Of a stretch of 25,698 nucleotides of DNA, positions 15,465 through 22,874 are shown piece by piece. The DNA comes from JAEUIZ01 sp046155605. Its GTDB lineage: Bacteria; Planctomycetota; Phycisphaerae; Phycisphaerales; UBA1924. The notes under the pieces were generated by a model that saw nothing but the letters and a program-made list of their open reading frames with translations, was not told the DNA's origin and searched no databases. Within the stretch, counting starts at the first letter, position 1; each line of letters begins with the position of its first letter. The position numbers were made by a program, and so were the translations under genes. The stretch spans positions 1-25,698 of the forward strand of contig JBJXFQ010000013.1 of NCBI GenBank assembly GCA_046155605.1. The letters run 5' to 3'.

Positions 15465-15679
15465 TGTTCTGTTCCCTTCCAGAGGTCGAATCGTGAGGAA
15501 TGTGCGAGGAAATGTACCGAACATAATACGATCATAGTGGTCAATTGAAGAGAGGTCGGATATCGTTTGGACCACTTGTACCGGCGCGGAGCGCTGCTGT
15601 TGCGTGGGAATGGCGTCCTTACGGTATCCACAATCGCGATCCCAGGTTTGATCGCCCGGCGATGCTCTCAGGAGAACCG
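15465..15679. promoter_or_regulatory. Divergent promoter region of the TolC-type and glycosidase genes
   Basis: This 215-base gap between divergent starts has an unusually AT-rich core (about 15505-15565). On the - strand TATGAT (15536-15531) and TATTAT (15528-15523) are -10-like, with only weak -35 partners. AGTGGTC (15536-15542) and GACCACT (15570-15576) form a 7-bp inverted repeat with a 27-base spacer around TCAATTGA. A TATCCACAA sequence near 15626 is one mismatch from a DnaA box. Exact promoters are not resolved. Confidence 0.4.
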
Positions 15680-18460
15680 ATGCCCCAGGTCACCTACGAC
15701 GGGCGAAGTTTCATGGTCGATGGTCGGCGGATCTGGATCGTCAGCGGATCCATCCATTACGCACGGGTTCCCAGGGACGCGTGGGAGAGCCGAATCCACG
15801 CCGCCAAACTCGCCGGGCTCAATACGATCGAGACTCCGGTCTTCTGGAATCGCCACGAGCCGCGACCGGGGCACTTCGACTTCTCCGGCGACAACGACCT
15901 GCGCCACTTTGTGCAACTCATCGGCCAGGCGGGGATGCAGTGCATCTTGCGCGTCGGGCCATACATCGGTGTCGACTGGGATTTCGGCGGGCTCCCAGCG
16001 TGGCTGGGTGGCATCGAGGGCCTCAAACTGCGCACGGCCAACGGGCCTTTCCTTGAAGCATGCTCGCGGTACATCACCGCCGTCGCCGATCGCGTGCGTG
16101 ACTTGCAGGTGACGAGCCCCGGCAAGGGCGGGCCGATCATCCTGGTGCAGAACGAATCGTCGTGGACGTGCGGCGATGACAAACTGGCTGACGCGTATCT
16201 GGGGGAACTCAATCGGTACCTGCGCGAGGCCGGGCTCAATGTGCCCACGATCAACTCGAACAACCTGTGGCAATCGCCCGAGGGCGAGATCGAGTGCTGG
16301 ACAGGCGGTGGAGACCTGCTCTCGACGGTGCGGCAGTTGGCGGCGGTGCGCGCCGAGCGCCCGAGGCTTGTTGTTGAGTTCAACGCCGGCGGTTCGCTCT
16401 CGTGGGGCGCGGATTCCGATGCCGCCGACGCGGTCTCAGCGGATGCGGCGGCGATCGAGCCCCGGCTGGCTCAGATGTTGGCCGGTGGGGCGCAGTTCAA
16501 CATCCATCCTTTCCACGGCGGGACGAACTTCGGATTCTGGGGCGGGCGCATCTCCGAGCACTCGCAGCGCGGCAGCGGCTTTGCCACCGCCTCGCGAAAC
16601 CTCGGTGCGCCGCTCAATGAGCATGGCGGGACGGGACCGGCCTACGCGGCCGTGCGGCGGATCTGCACGTTCGCGTCGCGCTGCGCCCGAGTGCTCTCGA
16701 ATCTCGATCCCGCGTTCCGGCCGGTCGTCATCGCGCCGGACTTTGATGGCGCCAGCACCGCGCCCGGCGGGTCGCCCTCCGTGGTCTATGCGAGCGGCGC
16801 GCAGGGTGGCGTGGCGTTCGTCTTCGCCGGCCCCGGCGGCGAGGCCGGCGCGACGCAATCCACCCGCTTGCTCCTGGCCGATGGCACGCTGCTGCCGGTC
16901 GAGGTCGAGGCGAGTTCGGTGACGTGGTGCCTCTTCAACGCGTTCGTCGCGGGACGCTCAAAGATCGACTACACGAATCTGAGCGCGATGGGCATGGTCG
17001 GGAGCGTGGTCGTGCTCTTCGGGCGTGCGGGCTCGACGGGCGTGATCAGCGTGAACGGCTCGCCGCTGCAGGTTGACGTGCCGGGCAAGAAGGCCGGCGA
17101 CACGCCGACGGTTCTGGCGCACGAGGGTGTGACGCTCGTGGTCTGCTCGCGCGAGCAGACCGAGCATGTGTATTTCACGGACGATGCGGTGATCCTCGGG
17201 GCGATCGGTCTTGCGCCCGGTGGCGGACCGATCCTGCCCGCGGGCAAGCGGCATTGCACGAGGCTCGGTGCCGACGGCTCCACACGAGAGATCGGCGGCG
17301 CGCATGTGCCGACCAAGCACCCGGTCGATCGGCTTACGCTCACGGACTGGACCGGCGCGGGCACCGCGGACTACGAGACCGGCACCTCGGCACGGTTCGC
17401 ATCGATCGACGGACCCGCGGACCTCGCGTCGCTCGGCGCGCCCTATGGCTATGGCTGGTATCGCCTGCGACTGAAGGGCTCGGGCGGCAAGGTGCGCGTC
17501 GCGTTCCCGGGCTCGACCGATCGCCTGCAAGTGTTTGTCGATGGAGAGGCCGGTGGCCTCGCGGGGCTGGGGCCTGGCGCATCGAGAACGCTCTCGCTCT
17601 CGCTGGGTAAGGGTCCGCGAACGGTGGTTGTTCTGGCCGAGAATCTTGGCCGGGCTTCGAGCGGCGTGAGCCTCGCGGGTCGCAAGGGGCTCGTCGGGCA
17701 TGTGTGGGAGGCGAAGCCGATCAAACTCACCAAGCCCGCGCTCGAACGAGGCGAGCCGATGCACCCGCTCACGTTCATGACTCCGATATGGGAGGTCCAG
17801 CCGGGCGACGCGACGCTTCCGGAGCGGTTGACGTGGACGGTGTCCATCCGCCGCAAGACGCCGCTGGTCTTCACCCCGGGCACGATGCCCAGCCGCGGGC
17901 TTCTGGTCGTCAACAAGAAGCCGATCGCGTTCCTCGATCGCGGCGAGAACGATCCGATCACCATCGAGCCTGATTGGCTCAAGGCCGGGGCGAACTCGAT
18001 CCAGATCGCGGCCCTTGCCGACGCCGGGGTGGGGGATGATCCGTTCATCGGCCTCGCCGAGTCGGCCGAACTCGTCGAGTGCGCGCAGAACCTCACGCAG
18101 AAGGCCGAGTGGGGCTTTGCGCGGTGGGAAGCGCCGCGCGCGTCGGCGTTCCAGAAGAGCAAGCCCGGCAAGGCCGCGGGTCCAATGTGGTGGAGGGCCC
18201 ACTTCACGCCGCACGACCTGGGGCTTCCCGTCTTCCTCGACGCCGACGGACTGACCAAAGGGCAGTTGTATGTCAACGGTCGGCATGTGTCGCGCTATTT
18301 CGTGGCGACAGCGGAGGGCGACAAAGTGCCGCCGCAGCGACACTACTTCATCCCGCCTTCGTGGCTGCGCGCCGACGAGGAAAATGAACTGATGATCTTT
18401 GACGAGCACGGCGCGTCGCCGACCAAGTGTCGTCTGGTGCATCAGGTCAACGGCGATTGA
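15680..18460 (+). CDS. GH35-family (beta-galactosidase-like) glycoside hydrolase
   Basis: Predicted retaining exo-glycosidase, 926 aa. ATG 15680 has AGGAG five bases upstream and opens at the domain start VTYDGRSFMVDGRRIWIVSG; no signal peptide is seen, so a cytoplasmic enzyme is likely. Family marks are GSIHYARVPRDAWESRI (23-39), ETPVFWNRHEPRPGHFDFSG (51-70), GPYIGVDWDFGGLPAWLGG (93-111), acid/base Glu159 in ILVQNES, probable nucleophile Glu233 in LVVEFNAGGS, and HPFHGGTNFGFWGG. The C-terminus has jelly-roll domains, including GPMWWRAHF...LYVNGRHVSRYF. Odd points: canonical ICAEW is IGVDW, and ENEYG is reduced to QNESS, so specificity may differ from beta-galactosidase. It stands alone, divergent from the TolC-type gene. 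Confidence 0.88.
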   Translation: MPQVTYDGRSFMVDGRRIWIVSGSIHYARVPRDAWESRIHAAKLAGLNTIETPVFWNRHEPRPGHFDFSGDNDLRHFVQLIGQAGMQCILRVGPYIGVDWDFGGLPAWLGGIEGLKLRTANGPFLEACSRYITAVADRVRDLQVTSPGKGGPIILVQNESSWTCGDDKLADAYLGELNRYLREAGLNVPTINSNNLWQSPEGEIECWTGGGDLLSTVRQLAAVRAERPRLVVEFNAGGSLSWGADSDAADAVSADAAAIEPRLAQMLAGGAQFNIHPFHGGTNFGFWGGRISEHSQRGSGFATASRNLGAPLNEHGGTGPAYAAVRRICTFASRCARVLSNLDPAFRPVVIAPDFDGASTAPGGSPSVVYASGAQGGVAFVFAGPGGEAGATQSTRLLLADGTLLPVEVEASSVTWCLFNAFVAGRSKIDYTNLSAMGMVGSVVVLFGRAGSTGVISVNGSPLQVDVPGKKAGDTPTVLAHEGVTLVVCSREQTEHVYFTDDAVILGAIGLAPGGGPILPAGKRHCTRLGADGSTREIGGAHVPTKHPVDRLTLTDWTGAGTADYETGTSARFASIDGPADLASLGAPYGYGWYRLRLKGSGGKVRVAFPGSTDRLQVFVDGEAGGLAGLGPGASRTLSLSLGKGPRTVVVLAENLGRASSGVSLAGRKGLVGHVWEAKPIKLTKPALERGEPMHPLTFMTPIWEVQPGDATLPERLTWTVSIRRKTPLVFTPGTMPSRGLLVVNKKPIAFLDRGENDPITIEPDWLKAGANSIQIAALADAGVGDDPFIGLAESAELVECAQNLTQKAEWGFARWEAPRASAFQKSKPGKAAGPMWWRAHFTPHDLGLPVFLDADGLTKGQLYVNGRHVSRYFVATAEGDKVPPQRHYFIPPSWLRADEENELMIFDEHGASPTKCRLVHQVNGD

Positions 18461-18502
18461 GCGTGACGGCCGAACGACCACGCCGCTCGATCGATCATCG
18501 CG

Positions 18503-19591
18503 CTAGCGCCCCATGCGGTTGAGACGGCCTTGGATCTGATCGATCTGGTCGGAATAGACCGATGCCAGCCCGCTGAGGCTGACGCGTCGGCGTTCCAGTT
18601 CTTCCCGCGCCGCGCCCTGGATCGTCGCGTCCGCGAGCCGCAATGCGACGCTCTGAAGTTCTTCGAGCGCCCGCGAGCGAGTGTCCTCGAGGAGTCGGAG
18701 TTGAGCGCGGAGGATGTCGGCCTCTCCTCGCCGAGCAGCGGGAACTTGGTTCCCTATCATGCGTGGGCCACCTCGCTGGGCCGCCGGCATCTGCGGCGGT
18801 GGGGGACGGCTCTCTCGTGCTTCACCACCAGCGACGACGCCCACCGGCCCGGCATCGGCATCCACCATTCCTTGCTGCATCGCCGCGTCGTGAGCAATCG
18901 CCAGCACAGGCGGATCGAGCCTGATACGTCCCGTCGGCGGCGCTCCGAGCGCCGCAAAGGGCCGCGACCGCAACCGCCAGCCGGCCTCCAAAATCTGGTC
19001 ATCGAGTTGCATGCCCAGGGCGGCGAAATGACCGAGTTTGATCTTGAGCGCCAGTGTTACGCCATCGCGGACGATCGACGCGCTGATCTCGTCGCCGGGA
19101 TCATGCGAAATGATGACGTGGCGAAAGGTCTCAAAGACCTCAAGCCTGATGCCATCCAGAACCTCGACGCGGTCGCCGACTTTGAGCACTTCCGCGGCGG
19201 GGAATCCGGGCGTGATGAGCGTGAGCACGACGCCGCGAGTGCTGCCGAAGGGGCCTTCGCTCCGCACTCCCATGGCGGCTCGCGGCTCGCTCCAGAAGCG
19301 ATCGCGCGCCAGCGATGTGAGCCGGACGCGCTGCTCGGGGCTCAGGGTGGGATCGCGGAGCAGCGGCTCAAGGTGCCGCAGCCGGATCGAACGTGTCTTG
19401 GTGATCTGTTCCGACCCGGCCTCGCGAGTCGCCAAATCCGCGGCACCGAGATCGGCCACCAGACGCTTGAGATCGGGCAGCACCGCGGGCGCGGGCACAT
19501 CCGGCACGGGCGGCGGCAACTCTTGTGCCGACGCAGGAGCAGCACCGCCGAGCATTCCCGCCACGCAGAGCCGATGAAACCAGGCCTTCAT
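18503..19591 (-). CDS. Secreted PDZ-domain protein with C-terminal coiled coil
   Basis: Envelope protein of unknown role, 362 aa. ATG 19591 gives a signal peptide MKAWFHRLCVAGMLGGAAPA ending near ASA|Q. A Pro-rich linker leads to a HEAT-like helical stretch (res. 40-105, DLATREAGSEQI and LEPLLRDPTLSPEQRVRL). A PDZ-like domain follows (about 107-187: GVVLTLITPGFPAAEVLKVG, then DRVEVLDGIRLEVFETF). A Pro/Gly-rich middle follows, and residues about 290-355 form a coiled coil (AQLRLLEDTRSRALEELQSV...QIDQIQGRLNRM). There is no protease domain, so it is more likely a scaffold or substrate-binding subunit than an HtrA-type enzyme. It is the last of four same-strand genes (secG, yicC, kinase, this one), 29 bases after the kinase stop, so it may be co-transcribed. 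Confidence 0.8.
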   Translation of the reverse strand: MKAWFHRLCVAGMLGGAAPASAQELPPPVPDVPAPAVLPDLKRLVADLGAADLATREAGSEQITKTRSIRLRHLEPLLRDPTLSPEQRVRLTSLARDRFWSEPRAAMGVRSEGPFGSTRGVVLTLITPGFPAAEVLKVGDRVEVLDGIRLEVFETFRHVIISHDPGDEISASIVRDGVTLALKIKLGHFAALGMQLDDQILEAGWRLRSRPFAALGAPPTGRIRLDPPVLAIAHDAAMQQGMVDADAGPVGVVAGGEARESRPPPPQMPAAQRGGPRMIGNQVPAARRGEADILRAQLRLLEDTRSRALEELQSVALRLADATIQGAAREELERRRVSLSGLASVYSDQIDQIQGRLNRMGR

Positions 19592-19620
19592 GCGCCACAA
19601 TCCTAGTCCGCATCCGGGCC

Positions 19621-20694
19621 TCAGCCGCTCAGGAGCGTGCGGAGCCTGTCGGCCTCACGCTGCATCCATGCCGCCTGCGCATCGACGATTCGCAAGGCGG
19701 TCGGGCCGTCGAGCGAGCCAAGCGAGCCCGCCGCGGCGATTGCGCTGAGCGCCTCGATGACGAGCGACTGAATCATCAGCCACGGCAAGGCGCTAATTTC
19801 AGCGGTCGAAATCAGGCTCTCGGACGCGGCCTCGTAGCCGCGGCAGAACGCGACGCATCGCTGCTCATCGAGGCCCGGTGCCCGGGCCGCGCCGCCGCGA
19901 AGGTCCATGGAGAACTGCAAGGCACCGTTGGCGATGTCGAGCGTGCGCGGCGCAAGGCAGCAGTCATCAAAGTCGACAACGGCCACGACGCGATCACCTC
20001 GAAAGAGCACGTTGCCGGGGTGCCAATCGCCGTGGATGACGACGCCGGGCCACTCCGCAATGCCAAGATCGCGCACGCGGCGCGCGGCGTCGGCGTACCC
20101 CAGGGCGAGCCGTTTCACGACGCCGCCGGCTGTTGAGCCAAGCCTCGCACCAGCCGCCGCGGCGAGCGATGAAACCTGCGGCTCCTGTCGCGCCGGCGCG
20201 GCAGCGCTGAGTGAGGAGGCGAGCACTGTATGAAAGCGGGCCAGCACACTCCCGGCGTCGGCAGTCGCACCGATCGATCCATCGAACGCCGTCGCGTCGA
20301 TCCACTCGCACACGTCATAGGCGTGCGGATCGATGATAACTTCTGATAGCCCGTCGAGTGTCGTCTTGAGCAGCGACGCGACCGGAACTCCAGACTCGGC
20401 AAGTTCATGGTGTACCGCCAGCGCGAAGCGACGGCGTGCGTCAATGCTGCGCGCTCGGCGCTTGACCAGGAATCGACCCGTCGCGGTGGTGAGGACGGCC
20501 TTGGCCGATGTTCCCGAGCCCCGTCGCGGCTCGTGAACGGATGTGATCTCGCTCAGGCCGTAGAGCGCGGCGATTGCAGCGAGTTCATCGCGTGCAAGCC
20601 CGATGCGTGTGCCGGTGCCATGCCTGCCGCTGCAGCCGTCCTGACTGCCTGGTGAGTTCGGTTCCACACCAATCGCCCTGTCCCCCGCGCCCAT
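19621..20694 (-). CDS. APH/homoserine-kinase-like phosphotransferase
   Basis: Small-molecule kinase of the aminoglycoside-phosphotransferase fold, up to 357 aa; substrate unknown. Seen are the glycine-rich/ATP lobe RRGSGTSAKAVLTT...GRFLVKRRA (Lys78 probable ATP contact), the catalytic loop HGDWHPGNVLF (Asp223, Asn228) and the metal-binding DFDDCCLAPRTLDIA (Asp241). The hallmarks fit the homoserine-kinase-II/CotS-like group rather than resistance enzymes. The start is uncertain: ATG 20694 lies 12 bases after the yicC stop with a purine run touching it, while GTG 20667 has AGGG eight bases upstream. Tight spacing behind yicC and ahead of the PDZ gene suggests one operon. I see no reason to call antibiotic resistance. 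Confidence 0.85.
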   Translation of the reverse strand: MGAGDRAIGVEPNSPGSQDGCSGRHGTGTRIGLARDELAAIAALYGLSEITSVHEPRRGSGTSAKAVLTTATGRFLVKRRARSIDARRRFALAVHHELAESGVPVASLLKTTLDGLSEVIIDPHAYDVCEWIDATAFDGSIGATADAGSVLARFHTVLASSLSAAAPARQEPQVSSLAAAAGARLGSTAGGVVKRLALGYADAARRVRDLGIAEWPGVVIHGDWHPGNVLFRGDRVVAVVDFDDCCLAPRTLDIANGALQFSMDLRGGAARAPGLDEQRCVAFCRGYEAASESLISTAEISALPWLMIQSLVIEALSAIAAAGSLGSLDGPTALRIVDAQAAWMQREADRLRTLLSG

Positions 20695-20706
20695 CCCTTC
20701 GGCGGA

Positions 20707-21597
20707 TCACTCGACGTTCTGCACCTGTTCCTTGATGCGGTCGATGGCTCCCTTGACTTCCACAATCGCCTTTGAGATCTCCGAGTCCGGCGACTTGCTC
20801 GCGATCGTGTTTGCCTCGCGCAGCATCTCCTGCGAGAGAAAGTCCAGCGTTCGGCCCACAGGCCGGTCGGCCTCCGGTGCGAGCAGCGTTGTGAACTGCT
20901 CGATGTGGCCCGCGAGCCTGCTGGTCTCTTCGGCGATATCAGTCCGCTCCGCGTACGCCGCGATCTCGCGGATGAGTTCCACCGGATCGACCCGGATGTC
21001 GAGGCTCTGGAGCATGGCCTCGATGCGCGTCCGCATCCGAGCCTCATAGACCGACACGACGCCCGGCGCGCGCTCCGCGATCCGCGCGAGACGATCCGCG
21101 ATCAGGTCGCGCTGCCGAAGCAGGTCCTCGCGCAGCGATTTCCCCTCGGCGGCGCGCATCCCGAGCAGTTTGGCGCAGGCTTGTTCCGTGAGCGGGAGCA
21201 GTGCGGCCCGCGCTCGCTTCAGGCGCTCCTCCTCATTCGCCGGTGCCTGCAAGACCCCGGGCAATCCCAGCAGCGACGCGACATCGAGCGAAACCTCGCC
21301 CTTGGCAACCATGGGCGCTCGGCGGATCTGCTCGATGTATCGTTCGAGCGCGCGATGGTTGATCTCATACGCCGCGGACTCCGAGCCATCGGTGCAGGAG
21401 CCGGTGAACGTCACCGTGCCGCGCACGAGAAGTCGCCGAAGGGTTGCGTCGAGTTCGGCCTCGAGCCCCTGATACGCCTCCGGGAGCCGGATCGTCGCCT
21501 TGAAGTACTTGCTGTTGAGCGAACGGACCTCGACAAAGAAGTGAACGCCCTCGCGCTCCGCCGACGCCTCGCCGAACCCTGTCATGCTTCGAATCAA
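20707..21597 (-). CDS. yicC: YicC/YloC-family endoribonuclease
   Basis: RNase of the YicC family (E. coli YicC takes part in small-RNA turnover; B. subtilis relative YloC). The protein has 296 aa, the usual length. The family start MIRSMTGFG supports the TTG at 21597 rather than ATG 21585, since MIRSMT is the conserved N-terminus. Visible: VEVRSLNSKYFKATIRLPEA, RGTVTFTG, MRAAEGKSLREDLLRQ and the highly conserved C-terminus (IAAYAERTDIAEETSRLAGH, IEQF, GRTLDFLSQEMLREANTIAS, IKEQVQNVE). In many bacteria it precedes gmk; here it precedes an APH-like kinase instead, which is a locus difference worth noting. Confidence 0.95.
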   Translation of the reverse strand: MIRSMTGFGEASAEREGVHFFVEVRSLNSKYFKATIRLPEAYQGLEAELDATLRRLLVRGTVTFTGSCTDGSESAAYEINHRALERYIEQIRRAPMVAKGEVSLDVASLLGLPGVLQAPANEEERLKRARAALLPLTEQACAKLLGMRAAEGKSLREDLLRQRDLIADRLARIAERAPGVVSVYEARMRTRIEAMLQSLDIRVDPVELIREIAAYAERTDIAEETSRLAGHIEQFTTLLAPEADRPVGRTLDFLSQEMLREANTIASKSPDSEISKAIVEVKGAIDRIKEQVQNVE

Positions 21598-21668
21598 GTC
21601 GGATGTCCCACGGCCGCGATGGCGGCGATCGCAGTCTACCAGAACTCAGAGCACGCGACCGGGGCGGC

Positions 21669-22166
21669 CTACTTGGGAGCGCCCTGCGGTGGCGTCGAAG
21701 GCCCGATCGGAGCCGGCGGAGGCGTTGCGGCTGGCGTGCCGGTTGCAGCCGTCGGCGGGGTCGATGACGGTATTTGTTCCGGCGCTGTCGTCGATCCGGT
21801 AGAAGCCGTCGGTGCGGTCGATCCGGTCGGGCCTGTGGCGGCCGGCATCGCGCCTGTGCCGTCAGTGCCTGTGACCTCGGGCTGCTCGTCGACGGCCTTG
21901 GGTGGCCTGGCCGCGTAGTTCAGCCCCACGGCAAAGAGTACGTATACGACGAACATCAGAATCGTCGCAAAGGTGAGCGCATCGCCGGTTTTGGCGCCAA
22001 AGGCGGTCTGTCCGGAGCCCGCACCAGAGCCGAACGCGCCGGCGAGCCCGCCGCCCGCCGGACGCTGGATCAGCACGGTCAGAATCAGCAGAACGCACAC
22101 AAACAGAAATACGGCGATGAGAACTGCCGTCAGCCACACGGGAATCTGGGCCAGAGTCAAGATCAT
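21669..22166 (-). CDS. secG: SecG, protein translocase subunit, with P/T/A-rich C-terminal tail
   Basis: Auxiliary subunit of the SecYEG translocon. ATG 22166 has AGGAG six bases upstream. Two membrane segments flank the conserved cytoplasmic loop: TM1 about res. 11-33, the loop VLIQRPAGGGLAGAFGSGAG with SGQTAFGAKTGDAL (31-64), and TM2 about 64-83. SecG is usually about 75-110 aa; this one has 165, because residues 88-165 form a low-complexity tail of Pro, Thr, Ala, Gly and Ser (for example TGPTGSTAPTASTGSTTAPE). The tail would lie on the periplasmic side if topology is as usual. It heads a - strand run (secG, yicC, kinase, PDZ protein); yicC starts 71 bases after its stop. Confidence 0.93.
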   Translation of the reverse strand: MILTLAQIPVWLTAVLIAVFLFVCVLLILTVLIQRPAGGGLAGAFGSGAGSGQTAFGAKTGDALTFATILMFVVYVLFAVGLNYAARPPKAVDEQPEVTGTDGTGAMPAATGPTGSTAPTASTGSTTAPEQIPSSTPPTAATGTPAATPPPAPIGPSTPPQGAPK

Positions 22167-22288
22167 CCGATACTCCTGTGGCTCAGTGTATGCGAGCAGA
22201 TGAAGGGACGGGTGGCTGCGGACCAGTCAGTCATGAGCATTGGGTCTATTGGACGGAACGTCGAGGCCGGTGGCCGAGACGGCGCGGG

Positions 22289-22317
22289 CTGGACCGAGCC
22301 GGGTAGTTCGCTACGAT
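22289..22317 (+). promoter_or_regulatory. Weak candidate promoter of tRNA-Ser
   Basis: TACGAT (22312-22317) is a -10-like hexamer with CTGGAC (22289-22294) 17 bases upstream as a poor -35. Transcription would start about 40 bases before the mature tRNA. The match is weak, and no better one was seen in the 196-base gap after secG. Confidence 0.25.
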
Positions 22318-22362
22318 GAGCGCGGCAGGCGTGGGTCCAGCGGCCCGCGACGAGCCTTCGCC

Positions 22363-22453
22363 GGAGAGGTGGCCGAGTGGCTGAAGGCGACGGTTTGCTA
22401 AACCGTTATACGACCTTAAAGTTGTATCGCGGGTTCGAATCCCGCCCTCTCCG
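22363..22453 (+). tRNA. tRNA-Ser (anticodon GCT)
   Basis: Class II tRNA of 91 nt. Acceptor GGAGAGG pairs with CCTCTCC, discriminator G. The anticodon stem ACGGT/ACCGT holds the loop TTGCTAA (anticodon GCT, reads AGC/AGU). It has a long variable arm (TACGAC...GTTGTA) and T-arm CGGGTTCGAATCCCG. CCA is not encoded, so a CCA-adding enzyme is needed. Confidence 0.97.
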
Positions 22454-22456
22454 CTT

Positions 22457-22502
22457 ACGCGGGAGACTCACGTCAGCGGAGTCTCCCGCGTTGTTGTTTT
22501 TC
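22457..22502 (+). terminator. Intrinsic terminator after tRNA-Ser
   Basis: Perfect 13-bp stem: ACGCGGGAGACTC (22457-22469) and GAGTCTCCCGCGT (22479-22491), nine-base loop, followed by a T-rich tract (TTGTTGTTTTT). It starts four bases after the tRNA end, so the tRNA appears to be transcribed alone. Confidence 0.93.
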
Positions 22503-22683
22503 GCGCAGCGCAGACGGACTTGGCTCGGCGAGGATGAGGATCAGGTTTGGGAGATCGCGCCGATGCTTCGCACCGAAAGACGTCGCTGAGCCGCGAGTTG
22601 CGGGAAGGCTCGCGCTGCAAGGAACCCACTCGACAGCGGGGGAAGGGCGAGTCGGGGAGCCCGCGAGTCCGTCGATGGGAAAG

Positions 22684-22755
22684 AGCCACCTCAGGGATTT
22701 GAACCCTGGACCTATGCTTTACGAAAGCATCGCTCTACCACTGAGCTAAGGTGGC
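22684..22755 (-). tRNA. tRNA-Thr (anticodon CGT)
   Basis: Class I tRNA of 72 nt on the - strand. Acceptor GCCACCT pairs with AGGTGGC, discriminator T. D-arm AGCTCAGTGGTAGAGC, anticodon stem ATGCT/AGCAT with loop TTCGTAA (anticodon CGT, reads ACG), T-arm CAGGGTTCAAATCCCTG. CCA is not encoded. It lies 119 bases after hutU on the same strand; the 230-base gap between the two tRNAs shows no gene beyond the tRNA-Ser terminator. Confidence 0.97.
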
Positions 22756-22874
22756 ACCGACCCGGAGGCCAACCTCCGAGAGCCCCAAGTATCCGCCTGC
22801 CGCGATCGGATTTCAACCGCTCACGCGGCATTGCCGGGCGGCCGTGTTGCCGCGCTCCCCTCACCTCGCCGGCC

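Noticed and set aside
15626..15634. TATCCACAA as a possible DnaA box
   Set aside because: A single imperfect copy with no cluster or adjacent AT-rich unwinding repeat; noted only as part of the divergent gap.
19621..20694. Aminoglycoside-resistance gene
   Set aside because: It has the APH fold motifs but resembles the homoserine-kinase/CotS group and lies among housekeeping genes without mobility signals.
22763..22778. CGGAGG/CCTCCG hairpin between hutU and tRNA-Thr
   Set aside because: Six pairs with a four-base loop and no T-tract; likely chance in GC-rich sequence.
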